A stretch of DNA of 32,699 nucleotides from Nanobdellota archaeon (GTDB taxonomy: Archaea > Nanobdellota > Nanobdellia > SCGC-AAA011-G17 > GW2011-AR17). The position numbers and the translations under genes were made by a program. Positions 21,970-31,379 of this stretch are shown in pieces; the first letter of the stretch is position 1; every line of letters begins with the position of its first letter. The stretch is from the NCBI GenBank assembly GCA_018830945.1, contig JAHJRD010000074.1, positions 1 through 32,699 on the forward strand, given 5' to 3'. The notes under the pieces were generated by a model. It searched no databases. It saw nothing but the letters and a program-made list of their open reading frames with translations, and was not told the DNA's origin.

Positions 21970-22410
21970 CCTTTTTTTCCTATGGAAACCAAGTATAAAA
22001 CCATAAATAAGCCTTAAGACACCAATATTTCTAATGGAATGCTTGTTTTTGCTTTTCAATTGGAAGGAAATATTATAATAATATATAATAAAACTAAAAG
22101 ATAAATAAGAAAAGAAAGGTAAAAACCCTGTTTTTTGTGTTTATGTTTATTTTAACTCGTCAAAAGCTATTTTTTGCCTTTTGTTTTATTTTAAGCTTTT
22201 CGGTTATATAATATATATATTATAATATATATTATATAGTATATGTATATATATACAAAGAAAACATACACTAAAAATGTTTTTTCCATTTTCCATAGGA
22301 AACAGAGGTATCACTCTCAAATTTTGGCTTTAGCCAAAAAGACAAAAGACTCTCCAAAAGAAATAGAGGTTTGATTATCTATATTACATCATAATAATTG
22401 CAGTATAACA
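21970..22410. other. Candidate chromosomal replication origin (oriC)
   Basis: This gene-free region lies just before orc1/cdc6, DP1 and DP2. Two ORB-like boxes of the form TTTCC-N3-GGAAAC occur at 21976-21989 and 22290-22303, one at each end. Weaker TTTC/GGAA boxes lie at about 22028-22040 and 22054-22066. Between them is a 35-bp run of pure A/T (22204-22238) within a longer AT stretch to 22254, a probable unwinding element. A perfect inverted repeat, TTTTGGCT (22322-22329) and AGCCAAAA (22332-22339), precedes the orc1 gene. Archaeal origins typically adjoin orc1/cdc6 and carry inverted ORB boxes around an AT-rich core. Confidence 0.72.
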
Positions 22411-23652
22411 ATGCTTAAAAACATAATAAGTCTATTTCAAGGCATGACTGAAAAGCTAACTTCTTTTTTTGAGGAATATCTTCAGAAAGAATCTATTTTT
22501 AAAGACAAGCCAGTTCTTCTTTCAAGCCATACGCCAGAGATAATGCCCCATCGTGATCCTGAAATAGAAAAAATAGCGGCAATCCTTGCTCCGTCATTAA
22601 AGCTGGAAAAACCATCCAACCTTTTTATCTACGGCACAACAGGCACCGGGAAAACAGTTGTCACAAAATATGTTACTTCAAAAATGCAAGAGATAACAGA
22701 AAAAACAAATGCAGGGTTAAAGATATACAGCATAAATTGCAAGCTGAAAAAGGTTGCTGACACTGAGTACAGGCTGATAGCAGATGTTGCAAGGACGGTG
22801 TTTAATGAAAATATTCCTGAAACAGGGCTATCAACAAACGAAGTATACAAGACTTTTGTAAATGCGCTTGACAAGGAAAGGATACTTCTTATAATGGTGC
22901 TGGATGAAATAGACAGCCTTGTGGACAAGATAGGCGACGAGATATTATATAATCTTACAAGGCTTAACTCTGAGCTGAAAAGAAGCCAGCTTTCAATCAT
23001 CGGAATATCAAACAAGCTTGATTTCACAGACCACATGGATGCAAGGGTGAAAAGCTCGCTTTGCGAGGAAGAGCTGCAGTTCTTTAAATACAATGCAGTG
23101 CAAATACTTGACATCCTGAAAGAAAGGTCTAACACGGCCTTTAGGGAAGGCACAATAGCAGAAGGTGTTTTGGAAAAATGCGCAGCGTATGCAGCAACCC
23201 ACGGGGATGCGCGAAGGGCGATAGATTTGTTGAGGGTGGCTGCAGAGCTTACAGAACGAAAAAACGAAACAAAGATTACAATTAGCTGTCTTGACGAGGC
23301 AGATGAAAAGCTTGACAATGACAAGTATTATGATGCTGTAAGGATGATGCCAAAGCATTCTCAGATGGTTCTTTTGTCGCTCTTTGACCTTTGCTCGCAG
23401 AGCAAGGACAAGCCGGTTTTAAGCGGGAATGCCTATGATGCTTACAAAACCCTTTGCGCCAACCTGAAATATAAATTCCTTACACAGCGCATGTTCTCCA
23501 ATCTATTGGGGGAAATGGAACTGCAGGGCATAATCCAAGCGAAAATAGTCAGCCACGGCAGGTATGGCAGGACAAGGCACCTTTGCCTCGGCATCCCTCC
23601 TTCAACCGCTCCTAAAATAGAAAGGTTGCTTAGAGAGGGGCTGGGTGTATGA
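22411..23652 (+). CDS. orc1: Orc1/Cdc6 replication initiator
   Basis: A 413-aa AAA+ protein that binds origin boxes and loads the MCM helicase. The N-terminal lead SIFKDKPVLLSSHTPEIMPH matches the canonical Orc1/Cdc6 start. Walker A is GTTGTGKT (75-82), Walker B MVLDEID (D165, E166), sensor 1 IIGISNKL, sensor 2 HGDARRAIDLLR. The C-terminal winged helix (about 330-413) ends in SHGRYGRTRHLCLG. The second ATG at 22444 gives 402 aa and a length nearer to the family, so it may be the true start. The DP1 gene overlaps by 4 bp (ATGA), which indicates translational coupling of initiator and polymerase. The origin candidate lies directly upstream. Confidence 0.95.
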   Translation: MLKNIISLFQGMTEKLTSFFEEYLQKESIFKDKPVLLSSHTPEIMPHRDPEIEKIAAILAPSLKLEKPSNLFIYGTTGTGKTVVTKYVTSKMQEITEKTNAGLKIYSINCKLKKVADTEYRLIADVARTVFNENIPETGLSTNEVYKTFVNALDKERILLIMVLDEIDSLVDKIGDEILYNLTRLNSELKRSQLSIIGISNKLDFTDHMDARVKSSLCEEELQFFKYNAVQILDILKERSNTAFREGTIAEGVLEKCAAYAATHGDARRAIDLLRVAAELTERKNETKITISCLDEADEKLDNDKYYDAVRMMPKHSQMVLLSLFDLCSQSKDKPVLSGNAYDAYKTLCANLKYKFLTQRMFSNLLGEMELQGIIQAKIVSHGRYGRTRHLCLGIPPSTAPKIERLLREGLGV

Positions 23653-25106
23653 GCGATACTTCACAAATGGTTTCTGCATTTATGGAAAAGAACATTTTTC
23701 TTAGCCCGGAATATGCTGAGAGGATTGCATCTGAAAAAGGCGAATCTCTTTTTGGCATGGTTTCAGGAATCATGCGCAGGGACTCTCCATTGCTTTTGAA
23801 CAGCGAAGATGCCTTTAAAGAGATTTTTCCGCAGGAAGCCCCCCTAACCTCTGTTTCTATCTTAAGCTCTTATGACAAGGAGGCAAAAAAAAAAGAAGTA
23901 AGGCATTTTGTTGCTTATTTAAAGGCCAGGTATGGCTTGCTAAAAAATATTCTTATGAACAGGCTTGAGCTGCAGGGTTCTATATCAATAAAAAGAGCCA
24001 CTGAAAAAAAGTCAATGGAACGCATATCACTCATTGGAATGGTGCTTGAGAAGAACATAACAAAAAACAACAACATATGCTTTTTGCTTGAGGATACAAC
24101 AGGCACTATGAAAGTAATAGTGAAAAATAACAACAGGGATGCTTTTGAAGCTGCCAAGGAAATACTGGAAGATGAAGTTATTGGGCTGGTGGGCGGTTGC
24201 AACGGTGATGTTCTTTTTGCCAACCAAATTATTCTTCCGGACATGCCCATCATGGAATACAAAAAATGCCCTGATGATGTTTCAGCCGCATTTATCTCTG
24301 ACATGCATATCGGCTCCACTTTATTTCTCAGGAACGAATTTTCCAGTTTTATTGAATGGATTAACGGTGAGGTTGGCAGTGATGAGCAAAAAACCGAAGC
24401 CCTTAAAATAAAATACCTGTTTATTGCAGGAGATGCTGTTGACGGAATAGGGATATACCCCGGGCAGGAAGAAGAGCTTGACATAAAAGACATAGAACAG
24501 CAGTATGCTGAATGCGCAAGATACCTCTCAAGGATAAGAAAAGACATATCAATAATGATTTGCGGCGGCAACCATGATGCGCTGCGCATATCAGAGCCCC
24601 AGCCTGGTTTGGACAGGAATTATGCAAAATCGATTTATGAGATTCCAAATGTGACTGTTGTTTCAAACCCTTCCTTAATCAACATACACGCTGTAAAAGG
24701 ATTTCCAGGATTAAATGTGCTGATGTATCACGGCTTTAGCTTTGATTATTATGTTGCCAATGTAGAGAATATAAGATTAAACGGAGGATACGACCGCGCA
24801 GACCTTGTTATGAAGCTTTTGCTCCAAAAAAGGCACCTTGGGCCGGCGCACAAGTCAACTCTTCATGTTCCTGATGAGGAAACAGACCCTCTTGTGATAG
24901 GTGTTTTGCCTGATATTTTTGTAACAGGCCATATTCACAGGACAGCTGTCAGCTCTTACAAGAGCACAACACTTATTTCAAGCTCATGCTGGCAGACAAA
25001 AACCGCTTTTCAGGAAAAAACAGGGCACAATCCGCAGCCGGCAAGGGTGCCTGTTGTTAACCTGAAGACAAGGGAAATAAAAGTAATCAAATTCACAGAC
25101 AAGTAA
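23649..25106 (+). CDS. polB: DNA polymerase D small subunit DP1 (3'-5' exonuclease)
   Basis: A 485-aa small subunit of the archaeal replicative D-family polymerase. An N-terminal helical region is followed by an OB fold (about 122-200) and a calcineurin-like phosphoesterase domain. Its metal ligands are complete: D218-x-H220 (ISDMHIG), D262 (AGDAVDG), N308-H309-D310 (GGNHDA), H361 (MYHGFS) and H428-x-H430 (TGHIHR). All are present, so the proofreading exonuclease should be active, unlike the inactive small subunits of eukaryotes. The start overlaps the orc1 stop by 4 bp and DP2 begins 20 bp after its stop, forming one operon. Confidence 0.95.
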   Translation: MSDTSQMVSAFMEKNIFLSPEYAERIASEKGESLFGMVSGIMRRDSPLLLNSEDAFKEIFPQEAPLTSVSILSSYDKEAKKKEVRHFVAYLKARYGLLKNILMNRLELQGSISIKRATEKKSMERISLIGMVLEKNITKNNNICFLLEDTTGTMKVIVKNNNRDAFEAAKEILEDEVIGLVGGCNGDVLFANQIILPDMPIMEYKKCPDDVSAAFISDMHIGSTLFLRNEFSSFIEWINGEVGSDEQKTEALKIKYLFIAGDAVDGIGIYPGQEEELDIKDIEQQYAECARYLSRIRKDISIMICGGNHDALRISEPQPGLDRNYAKSIYEIPNVTVVSNPSLINIHAVKGFPGLNVLMYHGFSFDYYVANVENIRLNGGYDRADLVMKLLLQKRHLGPAHKSTLHVPDEETDPLVIGVLPDIFVTGHIHRTAVSSYKSTTLISSSCWQTKTAFQEKTGHNPQPARVPVVNLKTREIKVIKFTDK

Positions 25107-25126
25107 GCAATTGAACGAGGAACGAC

Positions 25127-28100
25127 ATGGAAGCAAGCCTAAAAATGCAGGAATATTTCAGGAAGATTGATGAAGAAGTGAATAAAGTGTATGCCTTTGC
25201 AAATGAAGCAAAAGCAAAGGGGTTTGATCCGGACATAAAAGTAAGGGTTCCTCTTGCAAAAAATATGGCAGAAAGGGTTGAAGGGCTTATTTCCACTGTC
25301 GCGCCTGAGATTGTTGGAAAAGGTGTTGTTGAAAGGATAGGCGAGCTGGAAAAGCAGTATGGGCTGCAGGACTGGAGAGTGGCTTTGAAAATAGCAGAGG
25401 AAGTGGCTTTTGAAAAATTCTGCAAATTTTCAGATAAGATAAAGGCGATTGAAACAGGAATAAGGATTGGGTTTGCTTATGTTACAGTTGGCGTTGTTTC
25501 TTCTCCTCTTGAGGGTTTTGCAGGGATAAGGCTTACAAAGAGAAATGATGACGGCAAGGAGTATTTTGCTTTATTCTATTCAGGTCCTGTAAGAAGCGCA
25601 GGAGGCACAGGCGCCGCTGTGTCTGTTCTGATTGCGGATTATGTAAGGAAAAAAATGGGATACGCGCAGTACGATCCTGATGAAACTGAAGTAAAAAGGG
25701 CGTGCATTGAGGTTTCTGATTATCATGAGCGTGTCACAAATTTGCAGTATCGCCCTTCTGATGAAGAAGTTGCATTTATGTCTTCTCATTTGCCTGTGCA
25801 GATAGAAGGTGACGGCACAGCAGAGATTGAAGTAAGCAATTACAAGGGTCTGAGCAGGATTGAAGCAAACAGAATAAGAGGCGGATTTTGCCTTGTTATT
25901 GCAGAATGCCTTTCAGCAAAAGCAAAAAAGCTATGGAAGCAGCTATCCAAATGGGGCAAGGACTTTGATTTGGAGCAGTGGAATTTTCTTGCAGAGTTTC
26001 TTGAGCTGCAGGATAGGGTTAAGGCAAAAGGAGCTGTTGCAAAAAAGGAAACCAAAGAGCAGATACTTCCGGACTACACATTCATCAAAGACCTTGTTGC
26101 AGGAAGGCCTATTATTGCTTACCCTTTAAGAAATGGGGGTTTGAGGCTTAGGTATGGAAGGGGGCGTGCTTCTGGCTTGTCTTCTGATGCAATTAATCCA
26201 GCCACAATGTTCATACTTGACTCATTTATTGGGATTGGAACCCAGCTTAAGACAGAAAGGCCCGGCAAGTCAACCACAATCTCTGTCTGCGACTGCATAG
26301 ACGGGCCAATAGTAAAGTTGAACAACGGCAGTGTTAAGCGCATTGAAACAATTGAAGATGCAAAGCAGTATAACAAGGATGTTGCTGAGATAATTTATCT
26401 TGGGGATGTGCTTGTTAATTACGGTGATTTCCTAAACAGGGGGCATAAGCTTGTGCCTTGCGGATTTAATGAAGAGTGGTGGGGGCTTTGCATTGAAAAA
26501 GCGCTTGTTGAAAAAGGAAAGGATGCTGCTGAAGCAGGTGTTAAGGATATTCTTGAAAAGCCTATAACTGCAAAGGTTTGCCTGAAAGATGCATTGGAGA
26601 TTTCAAAATCCCTTGGAGTTCCTCTGCACCCAAGATGGATATATTACTGGAACACATTAAGCAAAGAGCAGTTTTCTGCTTTATATGCTTCGCTTTTGTC
26701 AGCTGCTGTTGAGCCTGGAAAAGTGATTCTTTCTGCTCCTGACGAGACAACAAAAAGAGCATTGGAGCTGATTGGAATTCCACATACTTCTGTTTCAAAA
26801 GAGCACGTTGTTATTGAAGGGGATGATGCAGATGCATTGGTAGCAAACCTTGGCAATCTCCAGTCAAAACCAGAAGGAGAAAGCATTCTTGACATGGTAA
26901 ACAGTGCGTCTTCTGTTAAAATCAAGGATAAGCTTGGCACATTCATCGGCGCAAGAATGGGAAGGCCTGAAAAAGCTAAGATGAGAAAGCTGAAGAGCAG
27001 CCCCCATGTGCTCTTTCCTGTCGGAGATGAAGGGGGAAGGCTTAGGAGTTTTCAGGCTGCTTTGGAAAAAGGAAAGGTGACTGCGCAGTTTCCGATAAGA
27101 TACTGCAAGAAATGCGGTAAAAAAACAGTTTATCTTATGTGCGAGGAATGCGGCGGAGAATCTGAATTAAAATATTTCTGCCCCAAATGCAACAAGGAAA
27201 CCGATGAATCTTCCTGCCCCACACACGGGGAATGCCTTCCTTTCAAGAAAGAATCAATTGACATAAATTCTTATTATAACAGGGCGCTTAAAAAATCGAA
27301 ATTGCAGCACTTTCCAGAGATAGTTAAAGGCATAAGGGGAACCTCAAACAAGGAGCACATACCGGAGCATATACTTAAAGGTATTTTAAGGGCAAAGCAC
27401 AATATCTGCGTAAACAAGGAAGGCACGATAAGATATGATATGACTGAAATGAGCTGCACACATTTCAAGCCGTGCGAAGTAGGGGTTTCTGTTGAAAAGA
27501 TGCGTGAGATGGATTATACAGAAGACTGTTACGGCAAGCCTCTTGAAAACCCTGAGCAGATACTTGAGCTGAAGGCGCAGGATGTTATCCTTCCTGCATG
27601 CGAGGATGCTCTTGAAGAAGGCGCTGACAATGTGCTTTTTCGTGTTGCGAACTTCATAGACGATATGCTTGTTTTGCTTTACGAACAGAAGGCATATTAT
27701 AATCTTAAAACAAAACAAGAATTAGTTGGACATTTATGCGTTGCAATGTCCCCGCATACAGCGGCAGGCATTGTTTGCAGGATAGTTGGCTTTTCAAAAA
27801 CCCAGGGGTTTCTTGCGCATCCTCTTTTGCACTGCATTATGCGCAGGGATTGCCTTGCTTATGAAACAACATTGCCTATTTTCGATGGGGTGAAATGGAA
27901 TCTAGCAAAGATAGGAGAGGTTGTAGAAAAACTTAATCCAACAAGAAGGGTTGACTTTTATGGAACTAAGGCTGTTAAGGTAAAAGGATTTAAAACGCTG
28001 GGGCTAAATGTTCATACGAGGAAGCTTGAGGAAGTGGCAATAAGAGATTTTACAAAACATGCTAAAAGAAATATTATTAAAATAAAATTAGAGGAGGGCA

Positions 28101-30040
28101 GGAGCATAAGGGTTACAGAAAATCATGCCTTTTGCATAAAAAAAGGAAAAAGGTTAGAACGAAAAGAAGCCAAAGACCTTTTGGTTGGAGATGAATTGCT
28201 GCAGCCAATATCAACAAAGGTCAAGGAAACTGATTTTTCTCACTTTAATCTTTTTGAAATATTTTCCGGAAGAAAAAATGTTGTGGCAAGGGGAATTAAG
28301 GGTAATGTGATTAATGCTGTAAGGAAGATAAGCAAGCCTCTTGTAAGGAAAAGAGCAAGTGTCTCAAAATCCGTCTTGGACAATTATCTTGCTCGGGACA
28401 GTTTTCCTCTTGATTTTCTGAATAAAATGGATGAGTCTTTTGGAATGAAATTTTCTTTAAAAAATGCAAGAATCGCCGTAAAACGCGATACTGTTGAGTT
28501 AAAGCCATTTATAGAATTAAACAAAGATGTTCTTTGGTTGATAGGGCTTTATGTCGCAGAGGGATATTCAAGGGCAAAAGAAGGAAAAAAAGGACTGTTT
28601 CAGGTTGACTTTGCAGCAACTGAGAAGGAAATAAGGGATAAAATCATAAAAATTTGCAAAATGAATTTTGGATTACTCCCCAGCTATATCTCAAAAGAGC
28701 ACATAGTGTTCTCAAGCATGCTCCTGTACGAGCTCTTTATTGACTTTTTAGGGTGTGGAAAAAAGGCTTATGGAAAGAAGGTGCCATCTTTATTCTTGTC
28801 ACTTCCGCTGAAAAAATTGAGGCATTTTATTTCCGGATATTATGATGGAGACGGCTCTGTTTCTCTTTCAGATGCAAGAGTAACATGTGATTCTGTCAGT
28901 AATGAACTTTTAGCAGGTATTGAATTCTGCCTTTCGCGTTTTGGGATATATACGAAGAGGCATACATATAGGCACAAGCCCGGAGCAAAAGTAAGTTCCT
29001 TCTATATAAGGAAGGGGAGAAAAATTCCGGAATTTGAAGTCACAAAGCTGATTGTTCCGAGCAGCTTTTTTGTCAGATTCTACAAAGAAATTGGTTTCTC
29101 TTTGGCACGAAAGCAGAATATTTTAAAACAACTTGTAAATAAGACCAAACCTTATGGAATGAAGATAAAACACGACACCTATTATGTATATCCGCGTGTA
29201 GTATCTGTTGAGAAAGAAAGAGCAGAAGAAACATATTGCCTTAATGTTGAGAACCATATCATCTTTCCAAATAACATATCGACTTACCAATGCGACGGAG
29301 ATGAAGCAGCTGTGATGCTTTTGACAGACCACTTGCTTAACTTCTCAAAAAAGTTTTTGCCGAACACAAGAGGCGCGACACAGGACGCTCCTTTGCTTAT
29401 TACAACAAAGCTAATACCTGCTGAGGTTGATGATATGGTGTTTGACATGGACACTGCATGGAAATATCCTATTGAGCTTTATGAGGCGGCAGAGCAGTAC
29501 AAGGCTCCTTATGAGGTAAAAGGGATTGAGATATTCAGGCAAAGGCTGGGAACAGAGGGGCAGTATGAAGGCATGGGTTTTACGCACGACACATCTGATT
29601 TCAATATGGGTGTCCTGTGCAGCGCATACAAGTCAATACCTTCAATGAAAGAAAAGGTGACGAAGCAAATGATCCTTGCAGAGAAAATAAGGGCTGCTGA
29701 TGCTGATGACACTGCGCGCCTTATAATAGAAAGGCATTTCATAAGGGATATCAAAGGCAACCTTAGGAAATTTTCAACGCAGCAGTTCAGATGCGTTGGC
29801 TGTAATGCAAAATACAGAAGGCCCCCTTTGCAAGGGCATTGTTTGAAATGCGGGGGAAAGATAATTTTCACAATATCCCACGGCTCTGTGATAAAGTATG
29901 TGGAACCTGTTGATGATTTGATAAGAAAGTATAATGTTCCTGCTTACTTGAGGCAGACTGTTGAAATTACCAAGAAAAGAATTGATTCTGTGTTTGGAAG
30001 GGATGCAGAAAGGCAGGAAGGGCTTAACAAGTGGTTCTAA
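25127..30040 (+). CDS. polC: DNA polymerase D large subunit DP2, with intein
   Basis: This 1637-aa precursor becomes a catalytic subunit of about 1157 aa after removal of the intein at residues 909-1388, a normal DP2 length. N-terminal motifs include VRVPLAKNMAERVEGL and SGPVRSAGGTGAAVSVL. Zinc-binding cysteine clusters occur at about 660-700 (YCKKCGKK, CEECGGE, FCPKC) and near the C-terminus (CVGCNAKYRRPP, HCLKCGG). The catalytic D-rich motif is split by the intein: RRD before it, CDGDEAAVMLL after it, so splicing is needed for activity. A clear AACGAGGAACG Shine-Dalgarno region precedes the ATG. The stop overlaps the stop of the convergent glmM gene by 3-4 bp. Confidence 0.97.
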   Translation: MEASLKMQEYFRKIDEEVNKVYAFANEAKAKGFDPDIKVRVPLAKNMAERVEGLISTVAPEIVGKGVVERIGELEKQYGLQDWRVALKIAEEVAFEKFCKFSDKIKAIETGIRIGFAYVTVGVVSSPLEGFAGIRLTKRNDDGKEYFALFYSGPVRSAGGTGAAVSVLIADYVRKKMGYAQYDPDETEVKRACIEVSDYHERVTNLQYRPSDEEVAFMSSHLPVQIEGDGTAEIEVSNYKGLSRIEANRIRGGFCLVIAECLSAKAKKLWKQLSKWGKDFDLEQWNFLAEFLELQDRVKAKGAVAKKETKEQILPDYTFIKDLVAGRPIIAYPLRNGGLRLRYGRGRASGLSSDAINPATMFILDSFIGIGTQLKTERPGKSTTISVCDCIDGPIVKLNNGSVKRIETIEDAKQYNKDVAEIIYLGDVLVNYGDFLNRGHKLVPCGFNEEWWGLCIEKALVEKGKDAAEAGVKDILEKPITAKVCLKDALEISKSLGVPLHPRWIYYWNTLSKEQFSALYASLLSAAVEPGKVILSAPDETTKRALELIGIPHTSVSKEHVVIEGDDADALVANLGNLQSKPEGESILDMVNSASSVKIKDKLGTFIGARMGRPEKAKMRKLKSSPHVLFPVGDEGGRLRSFQAALEKGKVTAQFPIRYCKKCGKKTVYLMCEECGGESELKYFCPKCNKETDESSCPTHGECLPFKKESIDINSYYNRALKKSKLQHFPEIVKGIRGTSNKEHIPEHILKGILRAKHNICVNKEGTIRYDMTEMSCTHFKPCEVGVSVEKMREMDYTEDCYGKPLENPEQILELKAQDVILPACEDALEEGADNVLFRVANFIDDMLVLLYEQKAYYNLKTKQELVGHLCVAMSPHTAAGIVCRIVGFSKTQGFLAHPLLHCIMRRDCLAYETTLPIFDGVKWNLAKIGEVVEKLNPTRRVDFYGTKAVKVKGFKTLGLNVHTRKLEEVAIRDFTKHAKRNIIKIKLEEGRSIRVTENHAFCIKKGKRLERKEAKDLLVGDELLQPISTKVKETDFSHFNLFEIFSGRKNVVARGIKGNVINAVRKISKPLVRKRASVSKSVLDNYLARDSFPLDFLNKMDESFGMKFSLKNARIAVKRDTVELKPFIELNKDVLWLIGLYVAEGYSRAKEGKKGLFQVDFAATEKEIRDKIIKICKMNFGLLPSYISKEHIVFSSMLLYELFIDFLGCGKKAYGKKVPSLFLSLPLKKLRHFISGYYDGDGSVSLSDARVTCDSVSNELLAGIEFCLSRFGIYTKRHTYRHKPGAKVSSFYIRKGRKIPEFEVTKLIVPSSFFVRFYKEIGFSLARKQNILKQLVNKTKPYGMKIKHDTYYVYPRVVSVEKERAEETYCLNVENHIIFPNNISTYQCDGDEAAVMLLTDHLLNFSKKFLPNTRGATQDAPLLITTKLIPAEVDDMVFDMDTAWKYPIELYEAAEQYKAPYEVKGIEIFRQRLGTEGQYEGMGFTHDTSDFNMGVLCSAYKSIPSMKEKVTKQMILAEKIRAADADDTARLIIERHFIRDIKGNLRKFSTQQFRCVGCNAKYRRPPLQGHCLKCGGKIIFTISHGSVIKYVEPVDDLIRKYNVPAYLRQTVEITKKRIDSVFGRDAERQEGLNKWF
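27851..29290 (+). mobile_element. Intein with LAGLIDADG homing endonuclease in DP2
   Basis: This 480-residue intein lies inside the DP2 catalytic motif, between RRD and CDGDE. It begins with C1 (CLAYETTLPIFDG, block A). Block B is TENH (T997, H1000; intein 89-92). A LAGLIDADG endonuclease follows, with motifs LIGLYVAEG (1138-1146) and FISGYYDGDG (1234-1243). Block F is ETYCLNVENHIIF. It ends NNISTYQ before the +1 cysteine, so the last residue is Gln, not Asn, and the penultimate is Tyr, not His. A Pyrococcus DP2 intein with C-terminal Gln is known to splice. The endonuclease acidic residues look intact, so it may still home. Confidence 0.93.
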
Positions 30041-31341
30041 ATTTCTTTTCTTATGTTTTCAGCTATTGATTCTGCATATTGGCTTGCGTTTTCTTTTGCT
30101 TCCACCATAACTCTTAACAGCATTTCAGTGCCTGAGTATCTTACAAGAATTCTCCCCTTGTTTTTTAATTCATTTTCTGTTTTTTGTATAAGGGGATATG
30201 TTTTTAGGGTTTTGATTTCCTTCTTTTCTTTGACAGGCACATTTATCAGCACCTGGGGATATTTTTTCATGCCTTCTGCGAGTTCTGAAAGGTTTTTTTT
30301 GTAGGTTTGCATTGCTTTCACTATCTGCAGCCCGCAAATAATGCCATCTCCTGTTGTTGAATAGTCTGCAAGTATAATATGCCCTGACTGCTCTCCACCG
30401 AGGTTATATCCTTGCTTTTTCATTTCCTCTATGACATACTTGTCCCCTACAATTGTTTTCACAACAGAAATATCCTCTTTCTTTACTGCTTCATCAAATC
30501 CTGCATTGCTCATGACTGTCGCAACAACTGTGTTCTTGTTTAATTTATTATTGTCTTTGAGAAGCTTTGCGCAGATGTAAAGGAGGTAATCGCCGTCAAG
30601 CTTGTTTCCTTTTTCATCTACAACTATAATTCTGTCTGCATCACCGTCCAATGCTATTCCAAGGTCTGCTTTTTGTTTTATGACTTCTTCTCTTAATCTG
30701 TCTGTGTGCAGTGCACCACAATTGCAGTTGATGTTATTTCCATCAGGCTGGTTGTGTATTGCAGTAACTTCTGCATTTAATTGCTCAAATATCTCTTTTG
30801 CAACAGTGCACGCAGCGCCGTTTGCGCAGTCTATTACAATCTTTAATCCTTCTAATGTGCCTCCCAAAGAACTTTTTGCAAACTTAATGTAGTCTTCCTT
30901 TGCATTTTCATAATTTTCAATAAATCCTTTCTTATTTTGAAAATTTAGGCTCATCAGCTTTTCTATTTCTTCCTCATCCTTGTCTTCAAGCTTGAATCCT
31001 TCTGAAGAAAACACTTTTAGCCCATTGTCTTTTGGAGGATTATGCGATGCCGAGATCATGATTCCTGCATCTGCTTTTAATTTTTTCGTGAGGTAAGCAA
31101 CAGCCGGTGTTGGAAGTGTGCCTAATAAGACAGCTTTTCCCCCTGCCTTACATATGCCTTCTGCAACTGCTTTTTCAAAATCATTGCCGGATATTCTTGT
31201 ATCCCTTCCTATAACTATTACTGGTTTTTCTTTTTTTGAGAACAATGCAACTGCAGACCCTAGCTTTTCTGCAATATCAAGAGTGACTGGGTGCTTGTAT
31301 GCCTCTCCCCTTATGCCGTCTGTGCCAAATAATTCCCTCAT
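30037..31341 (-). CDS. glmM: Phosphoglucosamine mutase (GlmM type)
   Basis: This 434-aa alpha-D-phosphohexomutase interconverts glucosamine-6-P and glucosamine-1-P on the way to UDP-GlcNAc. The N-terminus FGTDGIRG is the GlmM signature. The phosphoserine loop is MISASHNPPKDNG, the metal-binding loop DGDADRI, the sugar-binding loop GEQSGH followed by STTGDGI, and the phosphate-binding loop RYSGTE. All four are complete and the length is typical. The ISASHNP and GEQSGH forms fit GlmM better than phosphomannomutase, but an archaeal PMM/PGM role cannot be excluded. It is convergent with DP2, with overlapping stop codons. UDP-GlcNAc would feed glycan synthesis. Confidence 0.9.
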   Translation of the reverse strand: MRELFGTDGIRGEAYKHPVTLDIAEKLGSAVALFSKKEKPVIVIGRDTRISGNDFEKAVAEGICKAGGKAVLLGTLPTPAVAYLTKKLKADAGIMISASHNPPKDNGLKVFSSEGFKLEDKDEEEIEKLMSLNFQNKKGFIENYENAKEDYIKFAKSSLGGTLEGLKIVIDCANGAACTVAKEIFEQLNAEVTAIHNQPDGNNINCNCGALHTDRLREEVIKQKADLGIALDGDADRIIVVDEKGNKLDGDYLLYICAKLLKDNNKLNKNTVVATVMSNAGFDEAVKKEDISVVKTIVGDKYVIEEMKKQGYNLGGEQSGHIILADYSTTGDGIICGLQIVKAMQTYKKNLSELAEGMKKYPQVLINVPVKEKKEIKTLKTYPLIQKTENELKNKGRILVRYSGTEMLLRVMVEAKENASQYAESIAENIRKEI

Positions 31342-31379
31342 TCTTCCTGAGAAATAAGATGGTTGTTTTTATATTTAAC

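Noticed and set aside
28311-29332. Minus-strand open frames inside the DP2 intein region
   Set aside because: They are antisense shadows of the intein endonuclease, which has intact motifs on the plus strand.
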